A stretch of DNA of 64,000 bases. Origin: Rheinheimera faecalis. Its GTDB lineage: Bacteria; Pseudomonadota; Gammaproteobacteria; Enterobacterales; Alteromonadaceae. The DNA is taken from assembly GCF_021290965.1 (NCBI RefSeq), contig NZ_JAJOYT010000007.1, positions 1 through 64,000 of the forward strand. The letters are read 5' to 3'. Position numbers and translations under genes: made by a program. A model generated the notes under the pieces. It was given only the letters and a program-made list of their open reading frames with translations. It made no database searches and had not been told where the DNA came from. Positions 35,801-43,843 of the stretch are shown piece after piece (position 1 is the first letter of the stretch; every line of letters starts with the position of its first letter).

Positions 35801-35975
35801 TGGCCCGACGTAATTCGGTGCTGGCTGTTACTTTTTTATCTAAGGCTAAATTAACAGGCTCGGCGTAGGCTACGCCGCCAAGCGCTAATAACAGGACGGA
35901 ACTCAGAGCTTTGCTGAAGACTGAGAGCCCTGATCTAAAGTTGGGCTGTTTTCTGCGTGGAAAAGCCGGATTCAT
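32892..35975 (-). CDS. Exported fusion: two discoidin (F5/8 type C) domains, Pro-Thr-Asp linker and di-haem oxidoreductase
   Basis: A roughly 1027-residue protein. After a Sec signal peptide (AYA-EP) come two F5/8 type C domains (about 43-172 and 188-318, each with RWES, a W-x-(A/S)-(I/V)-DLGS element and an S-x-(W/R)-E-L end), a linker of PTDPTD repeats (about 321-360), an intermediate beta-rich domain, then a di-haem region with CIGCH (654-658) and CVACH (908-912) and the LRTAPLWG-like WRTAPLWGLG motif of the DiHem_oxidored family. Discoidin domains usually bind carbohydrate, so a cell-surface or secreted redox enzyme bound to polysaccharide is likely. The ATG at 35975 is preferred over that at 35981, which overlaps the AAAGGAG. 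Confidence 0.88.
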   Translation of the reverse strand: MNPAFPRRKQPNFRSGLSVFSKALSSVLLLALGGVAYAEPVNLALDKKVTASTELRRAKMAVDGDKGSRWESAHKVAPSWLAIDLGSVSHIDQVQIDWEDANAEIYEIQGSDDNSNWTTLSVQTGGKKGNRTDTVELNADYRYLRVFATKHSVNNGYGFSIWELKVLGTAGEGAPTSPEAPPVGSSNIAKGKTTYASSHLQSSAKAVDGNTDSRWESNHQESPSWMSVDLGSVSTVQQVAIHWEAANAASYEVQGSVDNSNWTTLATPYIDEFGNRTDRMDLAGDYRYIRINALTPSSGNAWGYSIRELEVFGKAGEVPPTDPTDPTDPTDPTDPTEPTDPTDPTDPTDPTEPGPDPVPLPEGALPLFPENTKVVEQIQYKEADGTLVTLMGARPTERHARERGEAWDAPDTGPGRYLTFPPFYFQNRTFGLEIRDTIPAGGNSIEVWLHVNEGSFRGTTFSLFRNIENPNVKDFGWSLNYGFNNPNEGGQPLCHSGKRECMMSFSSNWRTSPHSPLKIGDKIELAPAPRLLTPVIDGGGERYYSFEQLYIVGVGMRPWYGIAPNLDSEPLPNHTLLGGETSVSYNYSEEPFRMFQQMANNIGIGNTLRFSKGRRLFHTSFASGIHSESPTQNPVFAEHQNQLGPRYNNERCIGCHQNNGRSLALKAGAKLDTYSVFTGMLADDKVVADPLYGLTIQAKARAANADDYSVSVASYQTEVKTLPDGTAVELQKPLYEFKGPVPELYSVRQAPQVIGMGLIEAIPEQAILANVDINDANGDGVKGVAHWVENPETGATQLGRFGWKANKVSARHQAAEALVQDIGVTSPVYPQRSCQKGAADCQQNSGTTHISEGELQHLTQYLGLLGVPAQRSLRSGFPDGSRISPEHDINPELIAQGKQLFVQSQCVACHTSSFTTGKTHPLAELRNQKIQPYSDLLLHDMGPGLADNLPQGKASGSMWRTAPLWGLGSLKYVQGGEDKVRYLHDGRARTLDEAILWHGGEATQSRSLYENLTAEQRTAVKTFLQSL

Positions 35976-36345
35976 GTTCATCTCCTTTAAGAGTGATCGT
36001 TTGGGTGCTGTAAAAGTCGCTACTGTACTGCTGTGACCTGTATTTTGTTGTTAAGAACTGTACTGGATTTCAAACGGCATATTTAAAAAAAAACAATACA
36101 GTTCAAAGATAAAGCGGCATGTATTAAACAAAACTGAACAAATGTTGTATTTATTTTAGGAATTTTATTCAGGCAGGATAATAAGTGCAGATTAATGACA
36201 TTTTCGTGACAGGGGCTTCTGTTTTTCGGGGCTAAATTAAGTCTTATCAATGTAGAAAGTTTAAGCCGGTAAAGTCGGTCTTTAAAGCATCACTCATTCG
36301 ATCGGATGAGTCTACATCGATTTATTTTGTCCACCGGAGGACCCT
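35976..36345. other. Divergent intergenic region, no gene recognised
   Basis: AT-rich region between the di-haem gene and the chemoreceptor gene. ACTCATTCGATCGGATGAGT at 36292-36311 is an almost perfect inverted repeat close to the chemoreceptor start and may be a regulatory site. Confidence 0.45.
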
Positions 36346-37947
36346 ATGGCCCTGATGCTTCATTCTATACGTCATAAAATTATTGCGGGTTATGCAGCTG
36401 TGTTGGTTGTCGCTCTGGTGTCGGCCGCTGTGCTACTGAGTAATAACCAGCAAATCCGGCAACGGGTCGATAGTTTTACTGGTACGACATTACCTGTATT
36501 AGCTCAACTGGACTTGTTGTTGTCCAATAGCAAGGAGCTGGTGCTGGCAAGTTATTCTTTGTATGGCACTACTCTGGACAGCGATAGTTTTGCTGACAGG
36601 CAACAGCAACTCGAGCAAAACTTACAGCAAGCCAACCAGCTTTTAAGTCAGCAATTACAGGTGTCTCTGGACACAGAGTTATCCGCTTTCCAGCAAGCGG
36701 TTAATGAACTAAGTGCCGTGATGGCACAACCTGAAGTCAACTGGGATTTAGCCCGTGAACGTTTAACAGCTTTAACGCAGCAAGCTGCAGTGTTGGCAAA
36801 ACGTTTAGACGAGCTGCGAAGCGAAGTCGCTGCAGAAGCTAATGCGGGTTCTATAGCAATAGCACAGCAACTGTCGCTGAGTTTAGTGGTGATCATCAGT
36901 TTGATTTCTGTGCTGGTTTTGGTTGCGCTTGGCGCTTTTGTGATGGCCCAGCGTCAAATTGCCATCCCCATTCAACAGCTATCCGGACAAATTACTCAAC
37001 TGGCCCAACAACGTGATTTAACAGTGCAGTTTAACTCAGAGCAGCAAGGCGAAATGGGGCAAATGTCCGGCAGTTTGACCACACTGTTGCAGGTGTTCAG
37101 TGCAGGTATGCAGGATGTCCGTAGTGCGATAGGGCGCATTGGCGTTGCTGTGACAGAACTGAGCAGCAGTACAGATGTCTCAGCTCATTCAGTGCAGCAT
37201 TTACAGCAAGATATAGTTCGTTTAGTTGAGCTGATGCAGCAATTAGAGCAGCAGATGCTGCAAAGTGTAGAGTATTCGGCCTCAGCGGCAACCCATGCTC
37301 AGCAAGGCGCTAAGCAATTGGCACAGGCTCAGCTTGAGGTGAAACAAAGCTCTGACAGTATTCATGCTTTAGCCAAAGATATCGAAACCACAGCTTCCAT
37401 GTTGCTGACTCTGAAAGTTGCAGGCGATCAAGTCTCTACAGTGGTCAAAACTATTGCTGATATAGCAGCGCAAACTAATCTACTGGCATTAAATGCGGCG
37501 ATAGAGGCGGCAAGGGCTGGTGAGTCAGGCCGGGGTTTTGCAGTGGTGGCTGATGAAGTACGGACTCTGGCGACCCGAACTCATCAATCGACAGTCGAAA
37601 TTAACAGTATGCTGGATACTATAGTGCGTTCCATTCAGTCAGCGGTTCTGACTATGGGATCGAATCAGCAGCAAGCCGCACAGTCTGTAGATTTGTCATT
37701 GGCTCTGGTGGATACATTGCAGCAAAGCCGCGCTGTTATTTTGCAATTGGCAGAGGTCAGTCAGCAGTCTGCTGATATTGCAAGTGACGCTCAGCAGGAT
37801 GTAGCTCATCTCAGAGGACAAGTTCAGCAGTTCAGGCAATTGGGTGATCAGGTTCTTTCTGGTAATACGCAAATTGGTCTGGCCGCTCAGTCTATGACTG
37901 AACTGGCTGACCAATTAAGCGTTACCGTGTCACAATTTAAACTATAA
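36346..37947 (+). CDS. Methyl-accepting chemotaxis protein
   Basis: A 533-residue chemoreceptor with two membrane segments (about 12-30 and 178-200), a periplasmic helical sensor of about 150 residues, HAMP (about 200-255) and the signalling domain with the hairpin tip [20 protein letters not shown] and [15 protein letters not shown]. The ligand-binding part is Gln/Leu-rich and of the four-helix-bundle type, with no ligand suggested. GGAGG precedes the ATG. No che genes are near. Confidence 0.93.
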   Translation: MALMLHSIRHKIIAGYAAVLVVALVSAAVLLSNNQQIRQRVDSFTGTTLPVLAQLDLLLSNSKELVLASYSLYGTTLDSDSFADRQQQLEQNLQQANQLLSQQLQVSLDTELSAFQQAVNELSAVMAQPEVNWDLARERLTALTQQAAVLAKRLDELRSEVAAEANAGSIAIAQQLSLSLVVIISLISVLVLVALGAFVMAQRQIAIPIQQLSGQITQLAQQRDLTVQFNSEQQGEMGQMSGSLTTLLQVFSAGMQDVRSAIGRIGVAVTELSSSTDVSAHSVQHLQQDIVRLVELMQQLEQQMLQSVEYSASAATHAQQGAKQLAQAQLEVKQSSDSIHALAKDIETTASMLLTLKVAGDQVSTVVKTIADIAAQTNLLALNAAIEAARAGESGRGFAVVADEVRTLATRTHQSTVEINSMLDTIVRSIQSAVLTMGSNQQQAAQSVDLSLALVDTLQQSRAVILQLAEVSQQSADIASDAQQDVAHLRGQVQQFRQLGDQVLSGNTQIGLAAQSMTELADQLSVTVSQFKL

Positions 37948-37964
37948 AAGCGCTGTCGCATCCG

Positions 37965-38288
37965 TTAAGGCGCAACGATATCAGAGATAGAAACTTTGCC
38001 TTTTGAACGTTGCTCATAGGGTTCCAGCATGGCGACAACTTTATCGGCATTAGCACTGCGGGCGAAGTTCACTAAGGTTTTGCCATTACAAACCACTTTG
38101 TCGACAGCCCGTTGTTTAGACAAGCGGTTAGCTTTGAGGGTTTTATTCAGACTGAAGCGATCATCGTCCTGAGCATGACTGCAGGTTTCGATTAATACAC
38201 TTTGGATCAGCGGGGTCATAGTGTTCTGTGCGCTGGCGGTCGCGGACAAAGTTAATACTGCTGCAGCGATGATTAGTTTTGCTTTCAT
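37965..38288 (-). CDS. Secreted DUF3718 protein
   Basis: A 107-residue protein with a Sec signal peptide (cleavage after ASA about residue 20) and the DUF3718 pattern: an early Cys (LIETC) in a D-rich stretch, VVCNGKTLVNFARSANA near 64-80. The two cysteines probably form a disulfide. The family is common in Alteromonadales and has no known function. GAGGAT precedes the ATG. Confidence 0.75.
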   Translation of the reverse strand: MKAKLIIAAAVLTLSATASAQNTMTPLIQSVLIETCSHAQDDDRFSLNKTLKANRLSKQRAVDKVVCNGKTLVNFARSANADKVVAMLEPYEQRSKGKVSISDIVAP

Positions 38289-38441
38289 GGTGCTATCCTC
38301 TGAGTTGGGTTATGGCTTTTGCCATGCTTGTATTCTGGCGCTGAAAGCCTTGATTTTCCTGCCTTCTGTGACCAGAGGAATGACAAAAGTGACCAGAGGA
38401 CAGGCCTTACTTTTTGTTACTTTCTGCGTAAAAAAGATACA

Positions 38442-38480
38442 AAAAAGCCCGCTAATTTATGCAGTTTTGGCGGGCTTTTT
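38442..38480. terminator. Bidirectional terminator after the LytTR regulator gene
   Basis: AAAAAGCCCGC (38442-38452) pairs with GCGGGCTTTTT (38470-38480); runs of A and T on both sides fit termination of the minus-strand operon. Confidence 0.85.
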
Positions 38481-38505
38481 GCGAGGCAAAATGACATAGA
38501 AAAGA

Positions 38506-39237
38506 CTATTTGCCGGGCACTAATTGCGAAGACCAATCTGCTTTAAAACGTCTTGACGCCGCAACAGTCTGGCCATTGGAAAGCAGTAACTGATAGTCGT
38601 TGTTATGAGGTTGTACTTTATGCACATGGTGCAAATTGACGATAGTGGAACGGTGAACCTGAGCAAACTGAGCCGGCAGGCGTAACATCAGCTCCTTGAT
38701 GGTTTCGCGGATAATCAGGTTTTCACTTAGGGTGTAGACACACATGTAATTACCAGCTGCTTCAATCATCAGAATATCAATATCATCAAGCAATAAAGTG
38801 GAGGCGCCGGTTTTAAAGGTGAGTTTACTTTGGGGGGCCGCGACTGGCATATCCTGTTGTTTATCTAAAGCGGTTTTAGCATCCAGCAAGGTTTGGGCTA
38901 AGCGCTGACGTGATACAGGTTTGAGCAGATAATCAAAAGCAAAATGCTCATAAGCTGAAAACGCATAATTGTCGTAGGCTGTCACCAGAATGATTAAAGG
39001 CGCAGCCATAGCAGAAGATTTATTCAGCTGTTTTAACACCTCAATACCTTTAATGCCTGGCATCTGTATATCTAAAAAAACTAAATCAACAGCAGTGTTC
39101 TGCAAGTAGGCTAATACTTCATCGCCATTATCAAAGCAGGCATCGATTTGAATATTAGGGTAAGTGGCCAGCTTGGCTTTTAAGTTGCTGATGGCTAAGG
39201 GTTCATCATCGGCTATCACTGTTTTAATCTGCTGCAT
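38506..39237 (-). CDS. LytTR-family response regulator
   Basis: A 243-residue protein: receiver domain (about 5-120) with the phospho-acceptor Asp56 in VFLDIQMPG, conserved Thr and Lys downstream (LVTAYD, LLKPVSRQRL), then a LytTR DNA-binding domain (about 140-240: VHRSTIVNLHHV). It overlaps the end of the upstream kinase gene by 14 bases and is the last gene of a three-gene operon. Confidence 0.92.
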   Translation of the reverse strand: MQQIKTVIADDEPLAISNLKAKLATYPNIQIDACFDNGDEVLAYLQNTAVDLVFLDIQMPGIKGIEVLKQLNKSSAMAAPLIILVTAYDNYAFSAYEHFAFDYLLKPVSRQRLAQTLLDAKTALDKQQDMPVAAPQSKLTFKTGASTLLLDDIDILMIEAAGNYMCVYTLSENLIIRETIKELMLRLPAQFAQVHRSTIVNLHHVHKVQPHNNDYQLLLSNGQTVAASRRFKADWSSQLVPGK

Positions 39238-40309
39238 GCAGTAACTCCAGAGGTAAAGAGATTTGTCCGGTAAATTTATCTTGTTGCTGGCTGAAGCTTA
39301 AACTGGCCTTGCCATGAAACAATAAGCTCAGGCGTTCGGCCAGATTATGCAAGCTGCCAAAACTAGCTTGTTGCGGCCAGCCTGCCGCAAGTTGAGTTCC
39401 CGGGCCATTGTCCGATAGTTTTAGCAGTAAAGCCGAAGATTCTTGTGTCACTTCGATGTCAATACAGGCATGTCCTCTGAGTTCAGATACAGCATATTTA
39501 ATGGCGTTTTCTGCCAAAGGCTGCAGTAACAATGGAGGGACTTTTTGTTGCATGGCTTCTTCGTCCAATTGCCAGTTTATTTTCAGCCGATCACCAAAAC
39601 GAACCTGCTGAATAGCCAGATAAGAGGCTAAAGCGTCGAGCTCTTCTTTCAGAGGAATTAAATGTTCAGTATGGTTTTTCAGTGAGTGTCGTAAAAAGGT
39701 AGAAAGCTGCAGGATCAGATTTTCCGCATCCATTCCTTTGTGTTGCACTATTAAAGAGTTCAACGCATTCAAAGTATTAAACATAAAGTGAGGATTGAGC
39801 TGATACCGCAGTACTTTTAAGCGGGCCATCCTGGCCTGGCGGGCTAATTCCTGTTGTTGCCGGAATTCTGCTCTGTTCAACAGATTGGCTTTGTAGACTA
39901 AAAACAACGCAAACCAGCCAGCTATTGGCAATAACACCAGATTAAAAGCCAAAGCATAACGCAGCAAAGAATCGGTTTCGGAAGGCATCAGGGCGTAATT
40001 CATCATCAGATGCTGACGCACCGGAGTTAATACCAGCCAGAGTGGGATCAGCCACCAGGCCAGTCTTAATGCCTGCTGTTTGATGCTAATATTTAGCGCC
40101 AGCTCTTTTTGTCCCAGATAGCCGGTCACTATAAAGTTCACCAGACTAATCAGGGTATAAATCATCAGATAAGGAAATACATCCCTGTTATCCAAAGGAA
40201 CCAGCACGGCTAAATGGATAAATTTGATCAATAAATAACTCAGCCAGAACACTAAATGCCAGTACCAGAATCTTTCTTTGTTTACGTCAAATTTGACAGC
40301 TGAAATCAT
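39224..40309 (-). CDS. LytS-type sensor histidine kinase (second of a tandem pair)
   Basis: A 361-residue membrane protein with about four hydrophobic segments (residues 15-140), then a His_kinase domain with the phospho-acceptor in QLNPHFMFNTLNALN (His174) and a HATPase region (LLLQPLAENAIKYAV, LKLSDNGPG, GSLHNLAERL). The start overlaps the stop of the kinase upstream (ATGA). Both kinases have full catalytic motifs. Confidence 0.92.
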   Translation of the reverse strand: MISAVKFDVNKERFWYWHLVFWLSYLLIKFIHLAVLVPLDNRDVFPYLMIYTLISLVNFIVTGYLGQKELALNISIKQQALRLAWWLIPLWLVLTPVRQHLMMNYALMPSETDSLLRYALAFNLVLLPIAGWFALFLVYKANLLNRAEFRQQQELARQARMARLKVLRYQLNPHFMFNTLNALNSLIVQHKGMDAENLILQLSTFLRHSLKNHTEHLIPLKEELDALASYLAIQQVRFGDRLKINWQLDEEAMQQKVPPLLLQPLAENAIKYAVSELRGHACIDIEVTQESSALLLKLSDNGPGTQLAAGWPQQASFGSLHNLAERLSLLFHGKASLSFSQQQDKFTGQISLPLELLHAAD

Positions 40310-41364
40310 CCGGCCACTCCTTGCAACGGCAGCTGAATAGAGACCAGAAACCCCTGTTGTCTGGCTTGCACCACTAAACTGGCTGCATTGCCAAAATGTT
40401 GGCTTAAGCGGTTTTGGATATTCGTTAAGCCTACACCTGAGCTTTGCCCCAGCTGTTTAATGGCATGCTCACCCGGGCCATCGTCTTCGACCTGCAAGCA
40501 AAGCTGGCCGTTCTGTGTTTGTCCGGCAATGGTAATAGTGGCGCCTTGCTGCTGGGTGGCCACAGCGTATTTAATGGCATTTTCGACCAGTGGTTGTAGC
40601 AACAGCGCCGGGATCAGATGTTGTCGGATGTTTTGATCTATTTTCCAGTCGACTTTTAGTTTGTTACCGAAGCGGGTTTTTTGTAAGGCCAGATAAGCTT
40701 CAATCGCAGACAGTTCATCCGCTAGTTTCACCAGACTATCCGGAGAGCTGCTTAAGGAATAACGTAAAAAAGACGCCAGTTGTTCAGACATCAGTTCAGC
40801 ATCATCAAAACGTTCGGCTTCGATTAAAGCACAAACAGAATTCAGCGCATTAAAGGTAAAGTGCGGGTTAAGCTGATGTCTTAGTGCCTGCAACTCAAGT
40901 TGTTGTATTTTCTGACTTAAACGGGCTGATTCTGCCAAACGAAAATGCCGTTGTTGATTCAGAATGTAGGCCAGATAAAGCGCAGTCCAGACAAAAAAAG
41001 CCAAAGTGTTGCTATCAAGATTACTTAATAAAAATCGCGGGTCAAATTGCTCGTTTTTCATCGGGATCAGCCAGAACGCATTTTCTAATGGCACGTAAAT
41101 ACAAGTCATTAGCAAAGCAGCTAACACCAGTTGCCAGATCGAAAAATTATGCAGACTGATTTTGTATTGAGACCAGAATAACAAAGCGCCAGTCACCAGC
41201 CATGCAGCTGCATCACTGACAAAACTCATGCCCAAATAATGCAGAGCTTCAGCTTTATGCCAGATTAAAAAATCCAGACACCAGCTCAAAGCACTGAACA
41301 TAAAAATAATGCACCAAAACAGGCTATGGTGGCGCAGTAAGGGTCTTATTTCAGCATTAAACAC
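40306..41364 (-). CDS. LytS-type sensor histidine kinase (first of a tandem pair)
   Basis: A 352-residue protein, GTG start with AGGA eight bases before it. About four membrane segments, the phospho-acceptor His168 in QLNPHFTFNALNSV, and HATPase motifs LLLQPLVENAIKYAV, LQVEDDGPG and GVGLTNIQNRL. It shares the layout of the downstream kinase, so the pair likely arose by duplication and may form heterodimers feeding one LytTR regulator. The signal is unknown. The adjacent divergent AGCS symporter gene is a possible target. Confidence 0.92.
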   Translation of the reverse strand: MFNAEIRPLLRHHSLFWCIIFMFSALSWCLDFLIWHKAEALHYLGMSFVSDAAAWLVTGALLFWSQYKISLHNFSIWQLVLAALLMTCIYVPLENAFWLIPMKNEQFDPRFLLSNLDSNTLAFFVWTALYLAYILNQQRHFRLAESARLSQKIQQLELQALRHQLNPHFTFNALNSVCALIEAERFDDAELMSEQLASFLRYSLSSSPDSLVKLADELSAIEAYLALQKTRFGNKLKVDWKIDQNIRQHLIPALLLQPLVENAIKYAVATQQQGATITIAGQTQNGQLCLQVEDDGPGEHAIKQLGQSSGVGLTNIQNRLSQHFGNAASLVVQARQQGFLVSIQLPLQGVAG

Positions 41365-41715
41365 TGAGTCATTCCTGTTGTAGTTAATCTAGCCAGTATA
41401 ACCAAAGACTTACTGAAATCGACCAGGGTCATGGTTCACTGGACGCAAAGTTGTGACCAACGGGTTTTGACTGGCACTCTTTTTGTAATTTGTGGCGTCC
41501 TGGCTGAAGATAAGTGAAAAAATAACAATAGTAGTCCTGTTTTGCCTGCGTTATCGTAGGAATGTATATCAGGCTCCGGATAAAAACGAACTGTCATTAT
41601 GCTAAGTAACGCAGAACTCAGGCAAATTAACTGGCTGCGTAGCTATTCTGCTTTTGATATGGCAAATTAAGCGGCGTTTGAAAAATTAAGTTCAGAATAA
41701 TTATAAGGAAGGGAA
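41365..41715. other. Divergent intergenic region before the AGCS symporter
   Basis: No gene of confidence and no glycine riboswitch recognised. AACGCAG (about 41608-41614) and a downstream CTGCGT can form a hairpin within the symporter leader. A 23-codon frame (41599-41670) without a ribosome-binding site covers it. Confidence 0.4.
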
Positions 41716-43233
41716 ATGGAAGGCTTTATTAGTACGCTAAACAGCATAGTCTGGAGCCCGGCGCTGATTTACCTCTGCCTTGGTGCAGGGTTGTTCTACT
41801 CTATACTCACCCGTTTTGCTCAGGTGCGTCATTTCAAAGAAATGTGCAAACTGATGCTCAATAACAGTGAATCCGAAAAAGGTATTTCGTCATTTCAGGC
41901 TCTGGCAGTGTCTTTGTCGGGCCGTGTTGGTGTAGGTAACATTGCCGGTGTCGCGGCAGCTATAGGTTTTGGTGGACCAGGTGCTGTATTTTGGATGTGG
42001 GTCGTGGCCTTTTTAGGTGCAAGCACTGCTTATGTCGAATCCACTTTAGGTCAAATTTATAAAGTAGAGGAAAACGGTCAGTACCGTGGTGGCCCTGCTT
42101 ATTATTTCGAGCGTTGTCTGGGCTGGCGCTGGTTAGGTATTTTGTTTGCCGTTTCTGCCATTATTGGCTGCGGTATCTTTTTACCAGGCGTACAAGCCAA
42201 TGCTGTAGGTAACGCTATCACGCAAGTTTTTGGTGAAGGCACTGCAGTGGTCACCAGTTTTGGTGAGGTTGGCAGTAATAAGCTGATTGGCCTGGCTTTT
42301 ATTCTGATGATTTTGGCCTTTATTATTTTTGGTGGTATTAAACGTATTGCTAACTTTACCCAAATTATTGTGCCTTTTATGGCTCTGGGTTACATCATTC
42401 TGGCTTTGATTGTTGTGTTCTTAAATCTTGATAAAGTACCGGCTGTCTTCAGCCTTATTTTTACTGATGCTTTTACTGCTCAGGCAGGTTTTGGTGCTGC
42501 TATAGGTTGGGGTGTTAAGCGTGGGATTTATTCCAACGAAGCGGGTCAGGGCACAGGCCCACATGCTGCCGCTGCAGCTGAGGTTGAGCATCCTGCCCAG
42601 CAAGGTTTAGTACAGGCTTTTTCTGTCTATGTAGATACCTTATTTGTTTGTACCGCAACGGCCTTAATGATCCTGATCACGCAGCAATACAATGTGCAAA
42701 CTGAAGATTTTAATGCGGTAACGGGCACAGGCACTATGATACTGCAGAATATTGATGCAGCCACTGAAGTCGCTTCTCCAGCCTTCACTCAATTAGCATT
42801 ATTGAGCGTGTTTGGTCAGTTTGGTCAGGTATTCGCCGGACTTGCTATTTTCTTCTTCGCCTTTACCACCATTTTGGCTTACTACTACATTACAGAAACC
42901 AATGTGGCTTACTTAAATCGCATATTTAACAATAAGTTGCCAACACTGGTGTTCAAGTTGTTGTTAATGTTTATGGTGGCCTACGGTACAGTGAACAGTG
43001 CTGGTTATATCTGGAATATTGGTGATTTGGGCGTCGGTATTATGGCGTGGGTGAACGTCCTGGGTATTTTGCTTATCTTCTTTATGTACAAGCCGACTAT
43101 GCGCTGCTTACGTGATTATGAAGAGCAGAAAAAGAATGGTGGCCCTATTAATTTTGACCCTGTGAAGCTGGGCATTAAAAACGCAACCTTCTGGGAAAAA
43201 CGACTGGAAAAACAGCAAGAAGAGAAAAAGTAA
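41716..43233 (+). CDS. Alanine/glycine:cation symporter, AGCS family
   Basis: A 505-residue membrane protein with about 11 segments and AGCS signatures: GRVGVGNIAGVAAAIGFGGPGAVFW near residues 69-93 and GVKRGIYSNEAGQGTGPHAAA near 268-288. It imports alanine or glycine with Na+. AAGGAAGGG lies before the ATG. It ends in a strong terminator and is therefore single. Confidence 0.93.
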   Translation: MEGFISTLNSIVWSPALIYLCLGAGLFYSILTRFAQVRHFKEMCKLMLNNSESEKGISSFQALAVSLSGRVGVGNIAGVAAAIGFGGPGAVFWMWVVAFLGASTAYVESTLGQIYKVEENGQYRGGPAYYFERCLGWRWLGILFAVSAIIGCGIFLPGVQANAVGNAITQVFGEGTAVVTSFGEVGSNKLIGLAFILMILAFIIFGGIKRIANFTQIIVPFMALGYIILALIVVFLNLDKVPAVFSLIFTDAFTAQAGFGAAIGWGVKRGIYSNEAGQGTGPHAAAAAEVEHPAQQGLVQAFSVYVDTLFVCTATALMILITQQYNVQTEDFNAVTGTGTMILQNIDAATEVASPAFTQLALLSVFGQFGQVFAGLAIFFFAFTTILAYYYITETNVAYLNRIFNNKLPTLVFKLLLMFMVAYGTVNSAGYIWNIGDLGVGIMAWVNVLGILLIFFMYKPTMRCLRDYEEQKKNGGPINFDPVKLGIKNATFWEKRLEKQQEEKK

Positions 43234-43247
43234 CTCTTTGATTTTTT

Positions 43248-43277
43248 AAAAAGGAGCTGATTATCAGCTCCTTTTTT
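43248..43277 (+). terminator. Intrinsic terminator of the AGCS symporter gene
   Basis: A 13-bp stem from 43248 (AAAAAGGAGCTGA), loop TTA, then TCAGCTCC and seven T. Confidence 0.9.
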
Positions 43278-43297
43278 TATCAACACAGGAGTGTATT

Positions 43298-43819
43298 GTG
43301 ATTGCTCAAACAACCCGCTTAACTTTACGTGAACTTCAGCTTACGGATGCTGCGTTTGCACTGCGCTTATATAACGATCCTAGCTTCCTGCAGCATATAG
43401 GAGACAAAGGGGTTCGCACTGTTGAAGATGCCGAAAAGAACCTGCAACAGGGTGCTATTGCCAGTTACTCCCAACATGGTTACGGCATGTGGCTGGTTGA
43501 AGATAAACAGGGCCAGGCCATAGGCTTATGTGGCCTGATTAAGCGTGACTTTTTAGCCGAAACCGATTTAGGTTATGCTTACCTGCCAGAGTTCTTTGGC
43601 CAGGGTTATGCTTATGAAGCAGCGCAGGCTGTATTAGCTTATGCTGCAGAACACACTGCTTTAAATACAGTAGTCGCTATAGTGTCGCCCGCCAATCTGG
43701 CTTCGAAGGCATTATTGCAAAAACTGGGTTTTGAGCAGGATGGTCAGGTGCTGGTTCCGGATAAAAATGAGATGGTTGATTTTTATCGTCTTTATTTAAC
43801 GAAAAAGCCTGACCTATAA
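43298..43819 (+). CDS. GNAT-family N-acetyltransferase (RimJ/RimL-like)
   Basis: A 173-residue GNAT protein: TTRLTLRELQLTDA at the start, LGYAYLPEFFGQGYAYEAA as the acetyl-CoA-binding motif A (about 91-109) and NLASKALLQKLGF near the end, typical of the RimJ/RimL-like group that acetylates small molecules or protein N-termini. GTG start with AGGAG six bases before it. Substrate unknown. Confidence 0.88.
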   Translation: MIAQTTRLTLRELQLTDAAFALRLYNDPSFLQHIGDKGVRTVEDAEKNLQQGAIASYSQHGYGMWLVEDKQGQAIGLCGLIKRDFLAETDLGYAYLPEFFGQGYAYEAAQAVLAYAAEHTALNTVVAIVSPANLASKALLQKLGFEQDGQVLVPDKNEMVDFYRLYLTKKPDL

Positions 43820-43833
43820 AAGTCAGGCTTTTT
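43802..43833. terminator. Bidirectional terminator overlapping the end of the GNAT gene
   Basis: AAAAAGCCTGAC (43802-43813), loop with the stop codon, GTCAGGCTTTTT (43822-43833). It serves both convergent genes. Confidence 0.88.
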
Positions 43834-43843
43834 GACCCTTGGC

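Noticed and set aside
41599-41670. A 23-codon open frame (MLSNAELRQINWLRSYSAFD...) upstream of the AGCS symporter, possible leader peptide
   Set aside because: No ribosome-binding site before its ATG and no attenuator or codon pattern typical of a leader peptide; kept only as a remark.
41365-41715. Glycine riboswitch before the alanine/glycine symporter
   Set aside because: I looked for the conserved glycine aptamer elements and do not see them.
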